From positions 5,842,091-5,906,090 of the forward strand of contig CP071065.1 in assembly GCA_017164015.1 (NCBI GenBank): DNA of 64,000 nt, given 5' to 3'. The DNA is from Nostoc sp. UHCC 0702. GTDB lineage: Bacteria > Cyanobacteriota > Cyanobacteriia > Cyanobacteriales > Nostocaceae. Of the stretch, positions 46,390 to 57,300 are shown one piece after another (within the stretch, counting starts at the first letter, position 1; each line of letters opens with the position of its first letter). The notes below the pieces were generated by a model. It saw only the letters and a list, made by a program, of their open reading frames with translations, made no database searches and had not been told where the DNA came from. Made by a program: the position numbers and the translations under genes.

Positions 46390-46610
46390 TACAGACAGTA
46401 GCTGATAATCACTGTCAAATTCGCTCTCATCTTAGTTATCCGTTGTCACATTTGCTGCATTTTGCTCTAGGCAATAGCACCCCATACAGTCAAGTTCCTG
46501 TTTCTGTTGAAGCAGACTATTGGTTATGGCTAGGTTAAGGATTGGGCGGAAATTCCGGATTGTGCTGGTGTAATCAAGTGTATGTATAAAAAAGAGAAGT
46601 GTATTGCACC

Positions 46611-47066
46611 ATGATTAACCAGATTACCGCTTTAGAATCCTGTTGGCATACTTCCCCTCCCTGGGGTCAAATTATGCCTCCTTTGGCAGTTCAAATGCTA
46701 GAAAAAGTCTTTTTAACCAGCTCAGATTTATCAGGCTACTGTTGTGGTGTGCAGTGGGAAGAGCAGCAGTGGATTTATGCGATCGTCTGTCTTGGCGAAA
46801 CACTCTACTTACCTGAGCGAGAATTTTGCACAACGAACATAGGCGAAAACATCACTCTTCCTCGTCCAGCTTTTGAGTTGGGGGATGTAGTGGAAGTTAA
46901 TTTTAGCGAACAGCCAACACGCCGTATTATTCAAGGGATTTTTAGCCTCAAAAGTAATTGGCTTTACGGCGTGGAGTGGCGATCGCCAATTCTCGAAGAA
47001 GTGGCTCCTCAAAGCAGAACCATATGGCTTGCTGATGTTGATTTAGTCGGTGTGGATAGACGCTAA
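46611..47066 (+). CDS. Cyanobacterial protein of unknown function (DUF1392-like)
   Basis: 151 aa from the ATG at 46611 (MINQITALESCWHTSPPWGQ). It has a tryptophan-rich N-terminus and a beta-rich middle (GYCCGVQWEEQQWIYAIVCL, FELGDVVEVNFSEQPTRRII), closing with WLYGVEWRSPILEE. It resembles the DUF1392 family of Nostocales proteins from memory; this was not searched. The SH3-like flavour suggests binding rather than catalysis. No signal peptide. Confidence 0.55.
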   Translation: MINQITALESCWHTSPPWGQIMPPLAVQMLEKVFLTSSDLSGYCCGVQWEEQQWIYAIVCLGETLYLPEREFCTTNIGENITLPRPAFELGDVVEVNFSEQPTRRIIQGIFSLKSNWLYGVEWRSPILEEVAPQSRTIWLADVDLVGVDRR

Positions 47067-47359
47067 CTGAAGGTAGCAATGCTTTCGGCAGAAGGGAAAA
47101 GTCTATCTCTGAGCAGGTTTATTTGGTTGTCCACTACTTAGGAACTCACCCAATATACTGGTTGACAAGCTGTGGCTTCTTTTTATGCGCCTAATAACCG
47201 CAGCTTGGCACATCACAAACTGTCCAATTCCAGCTTTTCGATGACTGCCTTGACATTTTCCACTCTATAGGCATTTGATTTTTGGGTTGATGTCCACGCA
47301 GACCTACACCTGTAGCTTCTGTACTTCATGTCAACGACAATTGCTGTGTATGAAATAGG

Positions 47360-49060
47360 CTACAAATTACTAGATATCGTCTTAAACTTCTCCACTGAAC
47401 CCAAGGAATAATCTTTTAATCTAAAATCACCAAAAGGCTTCTTTTCTAACCTATCTCTTAACGCTTCATCTAGAATTACACCTACTGACTTTTTCCTCAC
47501 ACCCATGATGATTACACTTCTCTGGTATGCAGTCACATCTTGATTCTGCTGACAACTATTACGTAGAAATTGACCAAGATTTAATAAGCGATAACCTTCA
47601 ACGCTTGGTGTATTACTAAATAACTTTTTTGCTAAAACTTGTACCTGCTTAGAACGCTCTAAAGCTATACGTTGTCCAACCCCTACATTCCCTTCACAAG
47701 CAGCTGTACCTACAGAGATAATCTCACTAGAATTTTCCATTATCTGCTGTATACCTTCTTGTTGTAAATTTAAATTTAAAACTTCAATACTAATAACTTG
47801 ATCGTTATATTTTATTTGGAAATTGCTCCCATAAAGCCATTTATATTCTATTGATAAAACAGCTATATTAAATTCAGCAGTTCTACCTTGACTATCTCTA
47901 CCTTCTTCATATGGAAAGTAATCAATCTTGCCTTTTCTTTGTGGATATTGTCCATTGCTGGGAAATGCAGTAAATTTTGGATAGCCTGTAGCTAAAGCTA
48001 TAATATTGAGTAATCCTAATGACACCAGCAGCGCCGTAAATAGTGCTATTAGAGGCAATTTTTCTCGTTGCTTATGTTGAGACGACGAGGGGATATTCGG
48101 TTTTGGTAGGGCTAACTGTTCAGGTTGCAAAATACCGAGGGCATTGATGTGAGTCTGTTGCTGTTCAATATTATGTAAGCGTTGCAAAATTGACTGGGCA
48201 TTATTAGGACGATTCTCCACCTCCGGCATCATTAACCAATCAATTAAATTCAACAGTAAGGGTGAGAGATGGCTAGCATGACTTTGCCACTGCAACAAAT
48301 TGTGTTGAACATCGTACATATCTAAAGGATGATGCCCAGTTAGCAAAAACACAAAGGTGCGTCCCAAGGCAAAAAAATCTGATTGCGGTACAGCTATTGC
48401 GTTTATTTGTTCAGGAGCGCTGTAACTTGATGGCATAATTTTTGTGACGCTGCCACTGTCTTTGCTGAGTTGGGATAGGTAAGTTTTTGTTAGTTCTTTG
48501 GTAGTGCCAAAATCAATTAATACTAACTGCCCATCTTTTCGGAGTATGATGTTAGATGGCTGAAGATTTCCATGTAAATACAGCTTGCCATGCACTAAAT
48601 TTAAAATTTCTGCTAATTGTTTGAGCCAAGTTATAGCCTGTTTTTGAGAAATGAAATGATTTTGCTGTTCCTTTAGCCATTGTTCTAAATTCAACCCGTC
48701 GATTTTTTCCATTACTATGCAGTGCAACATCAAATTATTTCTAGTTTGATGCTGGAAATAATCATCAACTTTGGGAATGCCGGGATGATGCAGCTGTCTT
48801 AACACATCTGCTTCTTGCCGAAACATTTTCACTGCTTTGGCGTCGTTTGATAGATTGTGTGTGAGTATCTTGAGAATTTTCGGTGTGTCTTGTTCATATA
48901 CCTCATAGACTTTGCCAAAATCAGTTTTGTCACTCAACAATTGCATTACCCGATAACGCCCTAGTAATTCTAGGGGAGAACCACAATTTTGACAGAAACG
49001 GTTTTGATGATTATCGGGGTTATTGGATTTGCGACAAACTGGATTGATACAAAGGCTCAT
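47360..49060 (-). CDS. Kinase-like protein with zinc ribbon, membrane segment and altered catalytic loop
   Basis: 566 aa from the ATG at 49060 (MSLCINPVCRKSNNPDNHQN), the usual N-terminus of cyanobacterial Ser/Thr kinases with a four-cysteine ribbon (CINPVC ... CQNCG). A GTG at 49141, overlapping the upstream stop as GTGA, is an alternative. The kinase fold is recognisable: KILKIL lysine, LIDFGTTKE, SYSAPEQI, SDFFALGRT. But the catalytic loop reads HGNLQPSN instead of HRDxKPxN, so Asp is Asn, and the glycine loop is poor. A pseudokinase is likely. A membrane segment (LPLIALFTALLVSLGLLNII) leads to an outer C-terminal domain of about 200 aa of unknown type. Confidence 0.8.
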   Translation of the reverse strand: MSLCINPVCRKSNNPDNHQNRFCQNCGSPLELLGRYRVMQLLSDKTDFGKVYEVYEQDTPKILKILTHNLSNDAKAVKMFRQEADVLRQLHHPGIPKVDDYFQHQTRNNLMLHCIVMEKIDGLNLEQWLKEQQNHFISQKQAITWLKQLAEILNLVHGKLYLHGNLQPSNIILRKDGQLVLIDFGTTKELTKTYLSQLSKDSGSVTKIMPSSYSAPEQINAIAVPQSDFFALGRTFVFLLTGHHPLDMYDVQHNLLQWQSHASHLSPLLLNLIDWLMMPEVENRPNNAQSILQRLHNIEQQQTHINALGILQPEQLALPKPNIPSSSQHKQREKLPLIALFTALLVSLGLLNIIALATGYPKFTAFPSNGQYPQRKGKIDYFPYEEGRDSQGRTAEFNIAVLSIEYKWLYGSNFQIKYNDQVISIEVLNLNLQQEGIQQIMENSSEIISVGTAACEGNVGVGQRIALERSKQVQVLAKKLFSNTPSVEGYRLLNLGQFLRNSCQQNQDVTAYQRSVIIMGVRKKSVGVILDEALRDRLEKKPFGDFRLKDYSLGSVEKFKTISSNL

Positions 49061-49137
49061 GACTGGCTGAATCTGTGGTAAAAGTAGCGATCGCTCATCT
49101 AAATTTTGTTTTGGGTCAAGCGATAATGAGATGTATC

Positions 49138-49977
49138 TCACCTATATTCTTCTGCGAGAAAAGCTGCTATAGTCCGGTTAAATGCCTCTGGATTACTCAA
49201 AAAGGGCCAATGATTGCCGGGAACTCGGCACAAACGTAAGTTTTTCAAGTAAGTTTTGTAAGGTTGGAGTTGCCAATCTTGGCGGTTAACACCTTTTTCT
49301 GGCTGTATGAAGAGAGTAGGAGTGTCCAGGGGAATTGTAAAACCTGGGACTTGCAACACTTCCTCAAAAATCTCATTGCGGGCTGCAACAGTAAACTTGC
49401 TACCCCAGCTACCATCAGGTTTTTGTTCAATTCCTGCTTGGAAAACCTGCTGCTGCAAGACAGTCCATCCTTGATACAGGCTTAATTGACGCGCTTGTTG
49501 TTCTGCTGACTCGTAACTTGCAAACGGCCCCATACCTTTGAGAAAAGGTAAGACGCGGTACAACATTGGTAATGTTAATTTCAGGAAATTAGGCATTTTC
49601 CAGATGAAAATCGGATCGACCAAAATCAAACTCCGCAAACGTTTAGGATTTTGCTTTGCCCAGATCACAGCTAATTTGCCCGTCCAAGAGTGACTCACAA
49701 CATCAGCAGAAGACCATCCCAACTGATCCATGAGTGCCTCTAAGTCTGCGATCGCGCTTGTAAAACTATAATCTTTCTCTGGTTTGCTGCTTTCACCATG
49801 ACCGCGCATATCTGGTGCAACTATGTGATAGTCTGCTGCCAAGTAATCACCTAAGCTAGACCAAACCAGGGCGTTGTCAGCTAAGCCATGTAATAACAAT
49901 AAAGGTTTTTCACCTTGATGCCACTCCAAGTAAGAAAGTTGAATATCTGATTTAAATAAGGTTTGACGTTGAGGCAT
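49138..49977 (-). CDS. Alpha/beta hydrolase
   Basis: 279 aa from the ATG at 49977 (MPQRQTLFKSDIQLSYLEWH); the frame extends upstream to 50028 but the family N-terminus fits this ATG. Landmarks are LLLLHGLADNALVWSSLGDY (oxyanion region), VAPDMRGHGESSKP, VVSHSWTGKLAVIWA with the nucleophile Ser in SHSWTG, and a final histidine in GNHWPFLSNP. The substrate is unknown. Its stop overlaps a possible GTG start of the kinase-like gene, so the two may be one operon. Confidence 0.85.
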   Translation of the reverse strand: MPQRQTLFKSDIQLSYLEWHQGEKPLLLLHGLADNALVWSSLGDYLAADYHIVAPDMRGHGESSKPEKDYSFTSAIADLEALMDQLGWSSADVVSHSWTGKLAVIWAKQNPKRLRSLILVDPIFIWKMPNFLKLTLPMLYRVLPFLKGMGPFASYESAEQQARQLSLYQGWTVLQQQVFQAGIEQKPDGSWGSKFTVAARNEIFEEVLQVPGFTIPLDTPTLFIQPEKGVNRQDWQLQPYKTYLKNLRLCRVPGNHWPFLSNPEAFNRTIAAFLAEEYR

Positions 49978-50338
49978 GATTATGCATCCACCCACAGTAA
50001 TAAGTTTGCGCTTATATGTTACTGCCAAAGCTCTTGTCCACCAAGGGTAGAGTTGGAACTATAGAGGTAAAGTCAATCACGGTTATTGGTTGATGATGAA
50101 TTCTATCAAGTCCACCTGATTACTTAATAATTAGGAGTATGTGTGCAGAAATCTTAAAACCCTCGCCCCTTCTCCCCTGCACCCCTGCTCCCTTGCAGTC
50201 TTAATGATAACTCTTCAACCGGACATGATATTCAAGGGCGATCGCTCCACATAAAAAAAGCCTCAAAATCCTGCTATACAAGACTTTGAGGCTTTTGATT
50301 TTCATCAATTATTCAGATAATTTGACGAAATCAGTGTT
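49978..50338. other. Intergenic between same-strand genes
   Basis: 361 bp. It includes a solo GGACATGATAT repeat end (50221-50231), as in the 3.1-kb elements, a HIP1 site and the terminator of the giant gene. Confidence 0.4.
50253..50296 (-). terminator. Terminator of the 1194-aa gene
   Basis: Read on the minus strand, a 15-bp stem (AAAAGCCTCAAAGTC with GATTTTGAGGCTTTT, one G-T pair) ends in a seven-T run, about 45 bp after the stop codon. It could also work in the other direction. Confidence 0.85.
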
Positions 50339-53300
50339 TTAGTTTGGAGCAAATACGATATCAACCCAGTAATTGCTTGATTGATAACTGTTGTTTGGAA
50401 ACGCAGCATTGGAGCTATATTTATAGACACCGTTGCTGCCACTCACCCCATTTGCAAGGGCGTGCAACGGTGGATTATCCACACCAGCATTAGCAAAGTA
50501 GCCCTCATCTATGGAGTACTGTCCAACATTAGTGTGATAAGACGCTACATATGTAGTGTTAGCGGTAATTGTCTGTGGAGAAGCAAAATTTACCTGTTGC
50601 CAACCTGAAGCAGTTTCGTTACTGAAAGTTGCTCTCTTCAGTTGTGTACCAGTGCTGCTCCACAAAGTACCTACGTGAGTACCCGTATTGGTTGAACTCT
50701 TGTAAAAGCGGATGCCAGTTATTTTACCACTCACATCTGAGCGGAACTTAACACCAACCTCAACAGCACTGGTCTCCGGGTCTGCCACCACAGTAGGAGT
50801 TACTGTATTATTCCAGATACTAGTTGCTCCTGCCCCAGTGGTAAAAGACCAGGTAACATTTGCTGCTAAGGCATTGCCCGCTGAGTCTTTAACTCTAGGG
50901 TCAGTGCTGCCGCCTTTAACAGTGGCCGTATAAGTCGTAGAAGTTGCCAGTGGACTATTCGGTGTCAGCGTTGCAGTATTGTTGCTGGTATTGTATGTGA
51001 CAGTAGCCGTTACTAACGTATTGTTTGACCCCCGCAACTCAAATGTATTGGTATTAATTGTTGCTGAGTTTATGGACTCACTGAAGGTAGCCGTGACGCT
51101 TGTTCCTGTACTCACTCCTGTAGCATTGTTGCTGGGAGTCGTGGAAGTTACTGTTGGTGGAGTAGTGTCAGCCGTAGCCGTAGTAAATGACCAAGTAAAG
51201 TCTGCTGCCAAGGCATTGCCAGCCTGGTCTTTTACCCGTGGGTCAGTAGTCCCACCTCTAACAGTAGCGCTATAAGTTGTTGAAGCTGCCAATGAGCTGC
51301 TTGGTGTAAGCGTGGCGGTATTGTTGTTGGTATTGTAGGTGACAGTGGCTGATACCAGGGTATTATTTGTCCCCCGCAATTCAAATGTATTGGTATTAAT
51401 TGTTGCTGAATCTAGAGCCTCGCTGAAAGTAGCCGTGACGCTTGCTCCAACACTGACGTTAGTAGCACCGTTGTTGGGAGTCGTTGCACTCACCGTCGGT
51501 GGCGTTGTATCAGGAGTTGTGCTAGTTGTGAAGACTACATCCACCCAGTAGTTGCTCGACTGATAAGTTGAGCTAGGGAAGGTTGAGTTCGAGCTATAGC
51601 TATAGACACCATTGCTTCCACTCACTCCATTGGCCAGAGCATAGAGTGGTGGGCTATCAACTCCAGCGCTAGCAAAGTATCCTTCATCTGAGGCATACCC
51701 CCCAACATTGGTATGGTAGGAAGCCACGTAAACGGTGTTAGCAGTAATCGCTACAGGACTAGAAAAACTGATCTCTTGCCAGCCTGAATTGGTTTCGTTG
51801 GTGAAAGTCGCCCTCGCTAGCTGTGTACCAGTACTGCTCCAGAGAGTGCCGACATGAGTACCTGTATTACCGCTTCCTTTATAGAATCGGATACCAGTAA
51901 TGTAGCCGTCCTTATCTGAGCGGAATTTAACTCCCACCTCAACAGCATTAGTATCACTGTCTGATGGATTTGTCGGTGTTGCTGTGCTGTTCCAGATAGT
52001 GCAGGGACAAGTACGTTCTCCAACTGTGACAGTAACACCTGTTCCTGGAGTCTCCAGATTACCGCTATCATCACTGGCGCGGCTGTTGATGGTTACAGAA
52101 CCAGAGGTAGTAGGTGTCCAAGTATAACTCCAGCTAGCACGACCATTGGCAGAATGCCATGTCGTCCCGCCGTCTACCGATACCTCCACAGCACCCACCA
52201 CACCACCACCGACATCAGTTGCTGTACCCGTGATTGTCACCTGTGCACCAATCTGTACATTTGTACCAGTAGTCGGTGAGGTAATTGTTGAGGTAGGAGC
52301 GGTTGTATCAGTGGAAGCAGTAGCAGCTAACAAATTGCTCTGCAATGTAACAGGTTGCACACCCATATCAGCTAACAGGTTAACGGTTGCTTGCTGCATC
52401 CGTACATCCGTTGTATTACCTCGGTCTGTATTGTCGTGATTGGCATCTAAACCCCAAGACCATTGTATGGTTCCAGCACCGAAGACTAGGGCACCACTAG
52501 TATGCTTATAGAGTGTCAAATGATGAGTTGCCGTACCATTGGCATATGTTGATCCGTAGTCTTGTAGAACCTCGACATTGTTAGCTGTGGTCGTTGACAA
52601 GCGAACCAAGCCAGCAGGTCTGAATCCGTTGTCAGAGTCTTCATCCCATTCATAACCTAGGGTGGCGGTAGCCAGTGTAGCAGTACTCCCTGCTGAAAGG
52701 TTGGCAATGTCAGTGTTGCGCCATAAGCGCATCTTACCATCTGCTTCGGGTACTTTGATAGCAGTAGTCCCGCCGTTGACTTTGAAGATTGTTCCAGTTA
52801 GGGCATTCTCAGGACGACCACCATCAGCTGGAGGGCTAAAGCGCGGGTCGCGCCAGGTGCCTGTCCAGGTAGGAGGATCTTGGGGATCGATGACAGCGTT
52901 GGCTTTGGTTTCCTTGTAAGTAACTAAGGTGCGATAGGGTGTGGCCGATGAATCAATACTATTTTCCCAACGAGTTTTCCAGAAGACTTCATTACCGCTA
53001 AAGAAAGCCAGATGAGTACCAAGATTCCTGGCATTTTCGACGTTGGCGCGTTGATCGTTCGACCAGTACTCGTCGTGAGCAACAGATAGAAAAACCTTAT
53101 GATTGCGAATTAAATTACCACGGCGATCGCTATCCACTCCAGTAAAGTAGCTGACATTGTAACCATTAGCCTCCAGCCACCGAACCATGGGGTATTCAGC
53201 GTTAAACAGCCAATCTTGACCGCTGTCAACTACACGGGTATTGAATGGACGGTTATAGCTGACTTTGTATGCTCTACCAGCAGGTGACCCTGTATAAAGG

Positions 53301-53923
53301 CTATTGCCACCGTAGTCATTGTATGCTTGCCAAGTCGTATCAGAGGTTTGGAAAAGCAAATCGGAAGTGCTGGCGTCGTCTCGAACGATAAAGACGATAT
53401 GGCTTGCTCCTCCAGTATCGGTACGCACAACTTTGGCGAAATATATCCCTGATGTGACGTTTGTTGGTACAGACCACGACGCAGACACTGCCCAGTTTCC
53501 ACAATCTATTAGTCCAGTTGTTGTATTTGTGAGGCAGTTTGGTTGGTTTTGGGCCTGTGTTAACGAACGTTGAACAGTTGCTACCTTACGGGCACCGTTA
53601 CCACTGTAGTAGCCCATGCGGTAAATATCTAGCCGATAGTTAGTGGCGTTGGTTTTGATTTTGAAAGAAATAGTCTCTCCCTTATTGACGCTGATATCAG
53701 TGGCAAAACCCTGAATACTTGAGTCACCAACACCACTGATATTCCATTCACTAGAGGGATTACCAGTTTGACAGTTCTCGGCAACTATTGAATTGGCTGG
53801 GGAAGTACAGGGAGCAGCTTGTGCCAGCACCCTCTGCATCGACAGAGGAAACCCCATGTGCAATCCCAAAACCAGAACTGTTGTTAGCATCATCAGGATC
53901 ATCATTCTAATGAGCCTTTTCAT
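50339..53923 (-). CDS. Giant exported mosaic: dimethylformamidase-large-subunit-like domain, Ig-like and DUF4082 modules
   Basis: 1194 aa with a signal peptide (cleavage near VLAQA, about residue 35). Residues about 40-545 resemble the large-subunit domain of N,N-dimethylformamidase: SGVGDSSIQGFATDISVNKG, YRMGYYSGNGARKV, FQTSDTTWQAYNDYGGNSLY, SVAHDEYWSNDQRANVEN, GTIQWSWGLD. An Ig-like domain follows (about 560-650). Then come a DUF4082 module (TNAVEVGVKFRSDKDGYITG, VYVASYHTNVGGYASDEGYF), two SbsA-type Ig repeats (TPPTVSATTPNNGATNVSVG and a near copy) and a second DUF4082. The DMFase-like part suggests amide or similar hydrolysis at the cell surface; the real substrate is unknown. The neighbour at 54313 shares the C-terminal modules. 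Confidence 0.8.
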   Translation of the reverse strand: MKRLIRMMILMMLTTVLVLGLHMGFPLSMQRVLAQAAPCTSPANSIVAENCQTGNPSSEWNISGVGDSSIQGFATDISVNKGETISFKIKTNATNYRLDIYRMGYYSGNGARKVATVQRSLTQAQNQPNCLTNTTTGLIDCGNWAVSASWSVPTNVTSGIYFAKVVRTDTGGASHIVFIVRDDASTSDLLFQTSDTTWQAYNDYGGNSLYTGSPAGRAYKVSYNRPFNTRVVDSGQDWLFNAEYPMVRWLEANGYNVSYFTGVDSDRRGNLIRNHKVFLSVAHDEYWSNDQRANVENARNLGTHLAFFSGNEVFWKTRWENSIDSSATPYRTLVTYKETKANAVIDPQDPPTWTGTWRDPRFSPPADGGRPENALTGTIFKVNGGTTAIKVPEADGKMRLWRNTDIANLSAGSTATLATATLGYEWDEDSDNGFRPAGLVRLSTTTANNVEVLQDYGSTYANGTATHHLTLYKHTSGALVFGAGTIQWSWGLDANHDNTDRGNTTDVRMQQATVNLLADMGVQPVTLQSNLLAATASTDTTAPTSTITSPTTGTNVQIGAQVTITGTATDVGGGVVGAVEVSVDGGTTWHSANGRASWSYTWTPTTSGSVTINSRASDDSGNLETPGTGVTVTVGERTCPCTIWNSTATPTNPSDSDTNAVEVGVKFRSDKDGYITGIRFYKGSGNTGTHVGTLWSSTGTQLARATFTNETNSGWQEISFSSPVAITANTVYVASYHTNVGGYASDEGYFASAGVDSPPLYALANGVSGSNGVYSYSSNSTFPSSTYQSSNYWVDVVFTTSTTPDTTPPTVSATTPNNGATNVSVGASVTATFSEALDSATINTNTFELRGTNNTLVSATVTYNTNNNTATLTPSSSLAASTTYSATVRGGTTDPRVKDQAGNALAADFTWSFTTATADTTPPTVTSTTPSNNATGVSTGTSVTATFSESINSATINTNTFELRGSNNTLVTATVTYNTSNNTATLTPNSPLATSTTYTATVKGGSTDPRVKDSAGNALAANVTWSFTTGAGATSIWNNTVTPTVVADPETSAVEVGVKFRSDVSGKITGIRFYKSSTNTGTHVGTLWSSTGTQLKRATFSNETASGWQQVNFASPQTITANTTYVASYHTNVGQYSIDEGYFANAGVDNPPLHALANGVSGSNGVYKYSSNAAFPNNSYQSSNYWVDIVFAPN

Positions 53924-54312
53924 TCAACCTCCTTTGCAGAACAATAGCAGTTGTAAATATAGAACATTGTTTGAGTTTTAAAAACTTAGGTTAATCAATC
54001 GGAATTAATACTAATTTGCTAAATGAAAGTTACAAATTATCTCCCCTACTTGCCCTCATACGGCAATTTTTAGTTGGTCAATTGCTAGCCTGTTGATCAT
54101 ATGTAGCAACCTTTTGGATAAATGTATAAAAGCTTGATAAATGCTGTTATTCCCTCTTCCTGATGATTTGAATTTCCCCCCTAAAGAGGGAGGAGAGTTT
54201 GACTATTTCCTCCAGCAAATAAAAGTTTTTCTGCTTAGTTTCCTAACAATATAGGATTTTTTGAGGCAGGAAAAGTTACTAGAGGTTAAGTTTTTGATTT
54301 CAGAATCAATTA
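53924..54312. other. Intergenic between the two giant genes
   Basis: 389 bp, AT-rich, no repeats or strong hairpin seen. It should contain the promoter of the 1194-aa gene. Confidence 0.4.
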
Positions 54313-57300
54313 CTAGTTCTTAGTAAAGACAACATCGACCCAGTAATTGCTGGAACTGTAAGAGGAGTTGGGGAAGGCAGGATTGGCGCTGTAATTATAA
54401 ACACCATTACCATTACTAGAGCCATTACTGAGGGCATAGAGTGGTGAATTATCAACACCAGCATTAGCAAAGTAATTTTGGTCTAGGGAGTAATATCCGA
54501 CATTAGTGTGGTAAGACACCACATAAGTAGTATTGGCAGTAATAGCCACTGGCGTAGTCAAATTCACCTGCTGCCAACCCGAAGCAGATTCACTGCTGAA
54601 AGTAGCAGTAGCCAACTGTGTACCAGTGCTGCTCCACAGAGTACCGACGTGAGTACCAGTATTATTTGCACCCTTATAGAAACGAATGCCAGTGATGTAG
54701 CCATTGACATCGGACTGGAACTTAACCCCCAACTCCACAGCATTGGGATCAGGAACTGTCACTACGCTAGGAGTGGTTGCAGCACTCCAGATATTGCATG
54801 GACAGGTGGCGAGGGCGACGGTAGTGAAAGAGCGAGTGAAATTGGCTGCTAAGGCATTGCCAGCTAAATCTTTCACCCGTGGGTCACTGCCACCACCAAT
54901 GACTGTGAGAGTATAACTAGTGGAATTTGCCAATGAGCTAGTTGGTGTGAGTGTGGCTGTGCGATTGACAGTGTTATAGCTAATAGTGGCTGCCACAACA
55001 GCATTACTGGAGTCACGTAACTTCACAGTATTGGTATTAATCGTTGCCGAGTCCATTGCCTCATTGAAAGTGACTGTGACAGGTGTGCCAATGCCCACCC
55101 CAGTTGCACCGCTATTGGGAGATGCTGATGTCACCGTTGGCGGCGTTGTGTCTGGGCCTGTACTAGTGACAAACACTACGTCTACCCAATAATTACTTGC
55201 TTGAAAACTGTTATTGGGGAAGCTACTAGCACCATACTTGTAGACACCATTGCCTCCATTCTCTCCATCGCGTAGCAGACGCAGTGGTGGATTATCAACT
55301 CCAGAATTGGCAAAGAATCCACTATCAGTAGCGTAGTTGCCCACATCTGTGTGGTAAGAAGCCACGTAAACTGTGTTGGCAGTTATGGCTACTGGGGAGC
55401 TAAAGTTAACCTGTTGCCAACCAGAGGCAGTTTCATTGCTGAAAGTTGCTGTTGCTAGTTGTGTACCATCGCTACTCCACAAGTTGCCGATGTGAGTGCC
55501 TGTGTTGCCATTTCCCTTATAGAACCGCACACCAGTGATGAAACCGTCGATGTCTGAAGTGAACTTCACACCCAATTCCACAGCATTAGGATCGGCAGTC
55601 GATGGATTTGTGGGAGTTGTGGAATTATTCCAGATGCTCAATGGTGGTAGTGTACTGGCTGTGGTAAACGACAAATTATAGTTATTGGCTAAGGCGTTAC
55701 CTGCTGGGTCTAATACTCGTGGGTTAATGGTTCCACCAATAATTGTCAGGTTGTAAGTCGTGGAGATTGCTAAGGGGCTAGTGGGTGTGAGTGTGGCGGT
55801 GCGGGTTGCTTCGTCATAGGTGACATTAGCGGCAATCAACGTGTTGCTTTGATTTCGCAATTCTAAGGTGCTGCTGTTAATGGTGGCAGGGTTGATGGCT
55901 TCGCTGAAGGTGGCTGTGACAGTTGTGACTGTACTCACACCAGTTGCACTGCTGCTGGGAGTTGTGGCTGTAACTGTTGGGGGTGTTGTATCCAGGGTGT
56001 ATGTGGCGATGTAACTACCAGACTCACCAGGGAAAAAGGCGTATTCAATGCCTTTGATTCCTTGGGCTGTGTAGGTGAGTGCATTGCCATTACGGCTAAT
56101 ACTGTCCAAAACTAAGTTATTGATGCGAGTTGGTAGCATCGCCTGCAAATTGTTTGCCCCTGTGGCTTTGGTGATTGTAAAGTTGAGGCTGTTGTTGCTC
56201 CATGACAGTGAGCCAATGGATGAGCTGTTGCGAGCGTCGAGCCATGTCAACATTTGTTTGGCGGAGACTATGGGCACATTCCGGTCTTGGGCGGATTTAA
56301 CTACTGCATCGGCAACTGTTGAGTTTGTGGAATCTGTATGAGCGTTGACGTTGAAAACTCCATAGTATCCCTCGGTGCCAATTGCTCGATCTAGTAAAGT
56401 ATCGATTGAGGCAGGATATGTTTGTCCTGATTCATCGGTTAATTGGGTGGTGGCGTTGTAGACATCAATGATTGTGCCGTTGGTGTTGGCTAGGCGCATG
56501 GGCATGCCTGAGCCGGTGAAGAATCCTGGACGGTCAGCTACCCAACTCGGTGGCCAATAGTAGTAGGTGGTGTCGAATCTGATGCCATGATTGAGTTCAA
56601 CAACTGGTGTACTAAACCAGTCACTCCACACTAGACAGTGATGGCGTTGGGTGCTGGGAGCAGGTATGCTGCTGTAGTTAGTGGTAAAGGTAGTTAGCTG
56701 TTGTGTGTAGAAATCTTCTAGTGTGCTGGCTGTGAAATCTGCACAGTTGGTGTTGACATGTAAGGCGACTTCAAAGCCTTCGGCTTCGTAAGCTGCTGCC
56801 TGCTGGCTGGTCATTGGTGAGTTGGGGTAGATATATGATGTGCCGCGAACACAATCCCAATTCTCTACTACGCAGTTGGCTGGACTTTTGGCTTTAAATT
56901 GCTCAAACCTACCTGCTGTGCCGCCATTGGCATGGTCGTCTCCTGTCATCAGTACTACTGCTTTTTTGCCGTTGGGGAAGTACCAAAAACGCGGTAGTGG
57001 TTTTTTATCGAGGTTGATTTTGATAATTAAGTTGGCTAGCAGGCGTTGTTGTTCGTCGGCCTGGGGAATAGCTACTTTGTTGAGGTCTACCCAATCTTTT
57101 TGCAAATCACCACTGGTGTTGCCATAGAATAGGTCGTCGGAGCGTATTGGCGGTTTTGCATCGCGTTCCAGATTGGCCCAGGCGATGTTACCTTGGCGTG
57201 TGTAGATGATTGAACGTGCGAGGTCGTAGGTAAAGGCTGCTACTTGCCCGCCGTTATTACCGACGTTACGCACTGTGATGGCTGGATTGCTGGTTGCTGT

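Noticed and set aside
46340-46540. Open frame ending VEADYWLWLG after the RRM gene
   Set aside because: It has no start codon and includes the long hairpin; may be a relic, but coding cannot be supported.
50381-53573. Many plus-strand frames opposite the 1194-aa gene
   Set aside because: They are antisense shadows of a Thr/Ser/Ala-rich coding sequence; the minus-strand frame has signal peptide and full domains.
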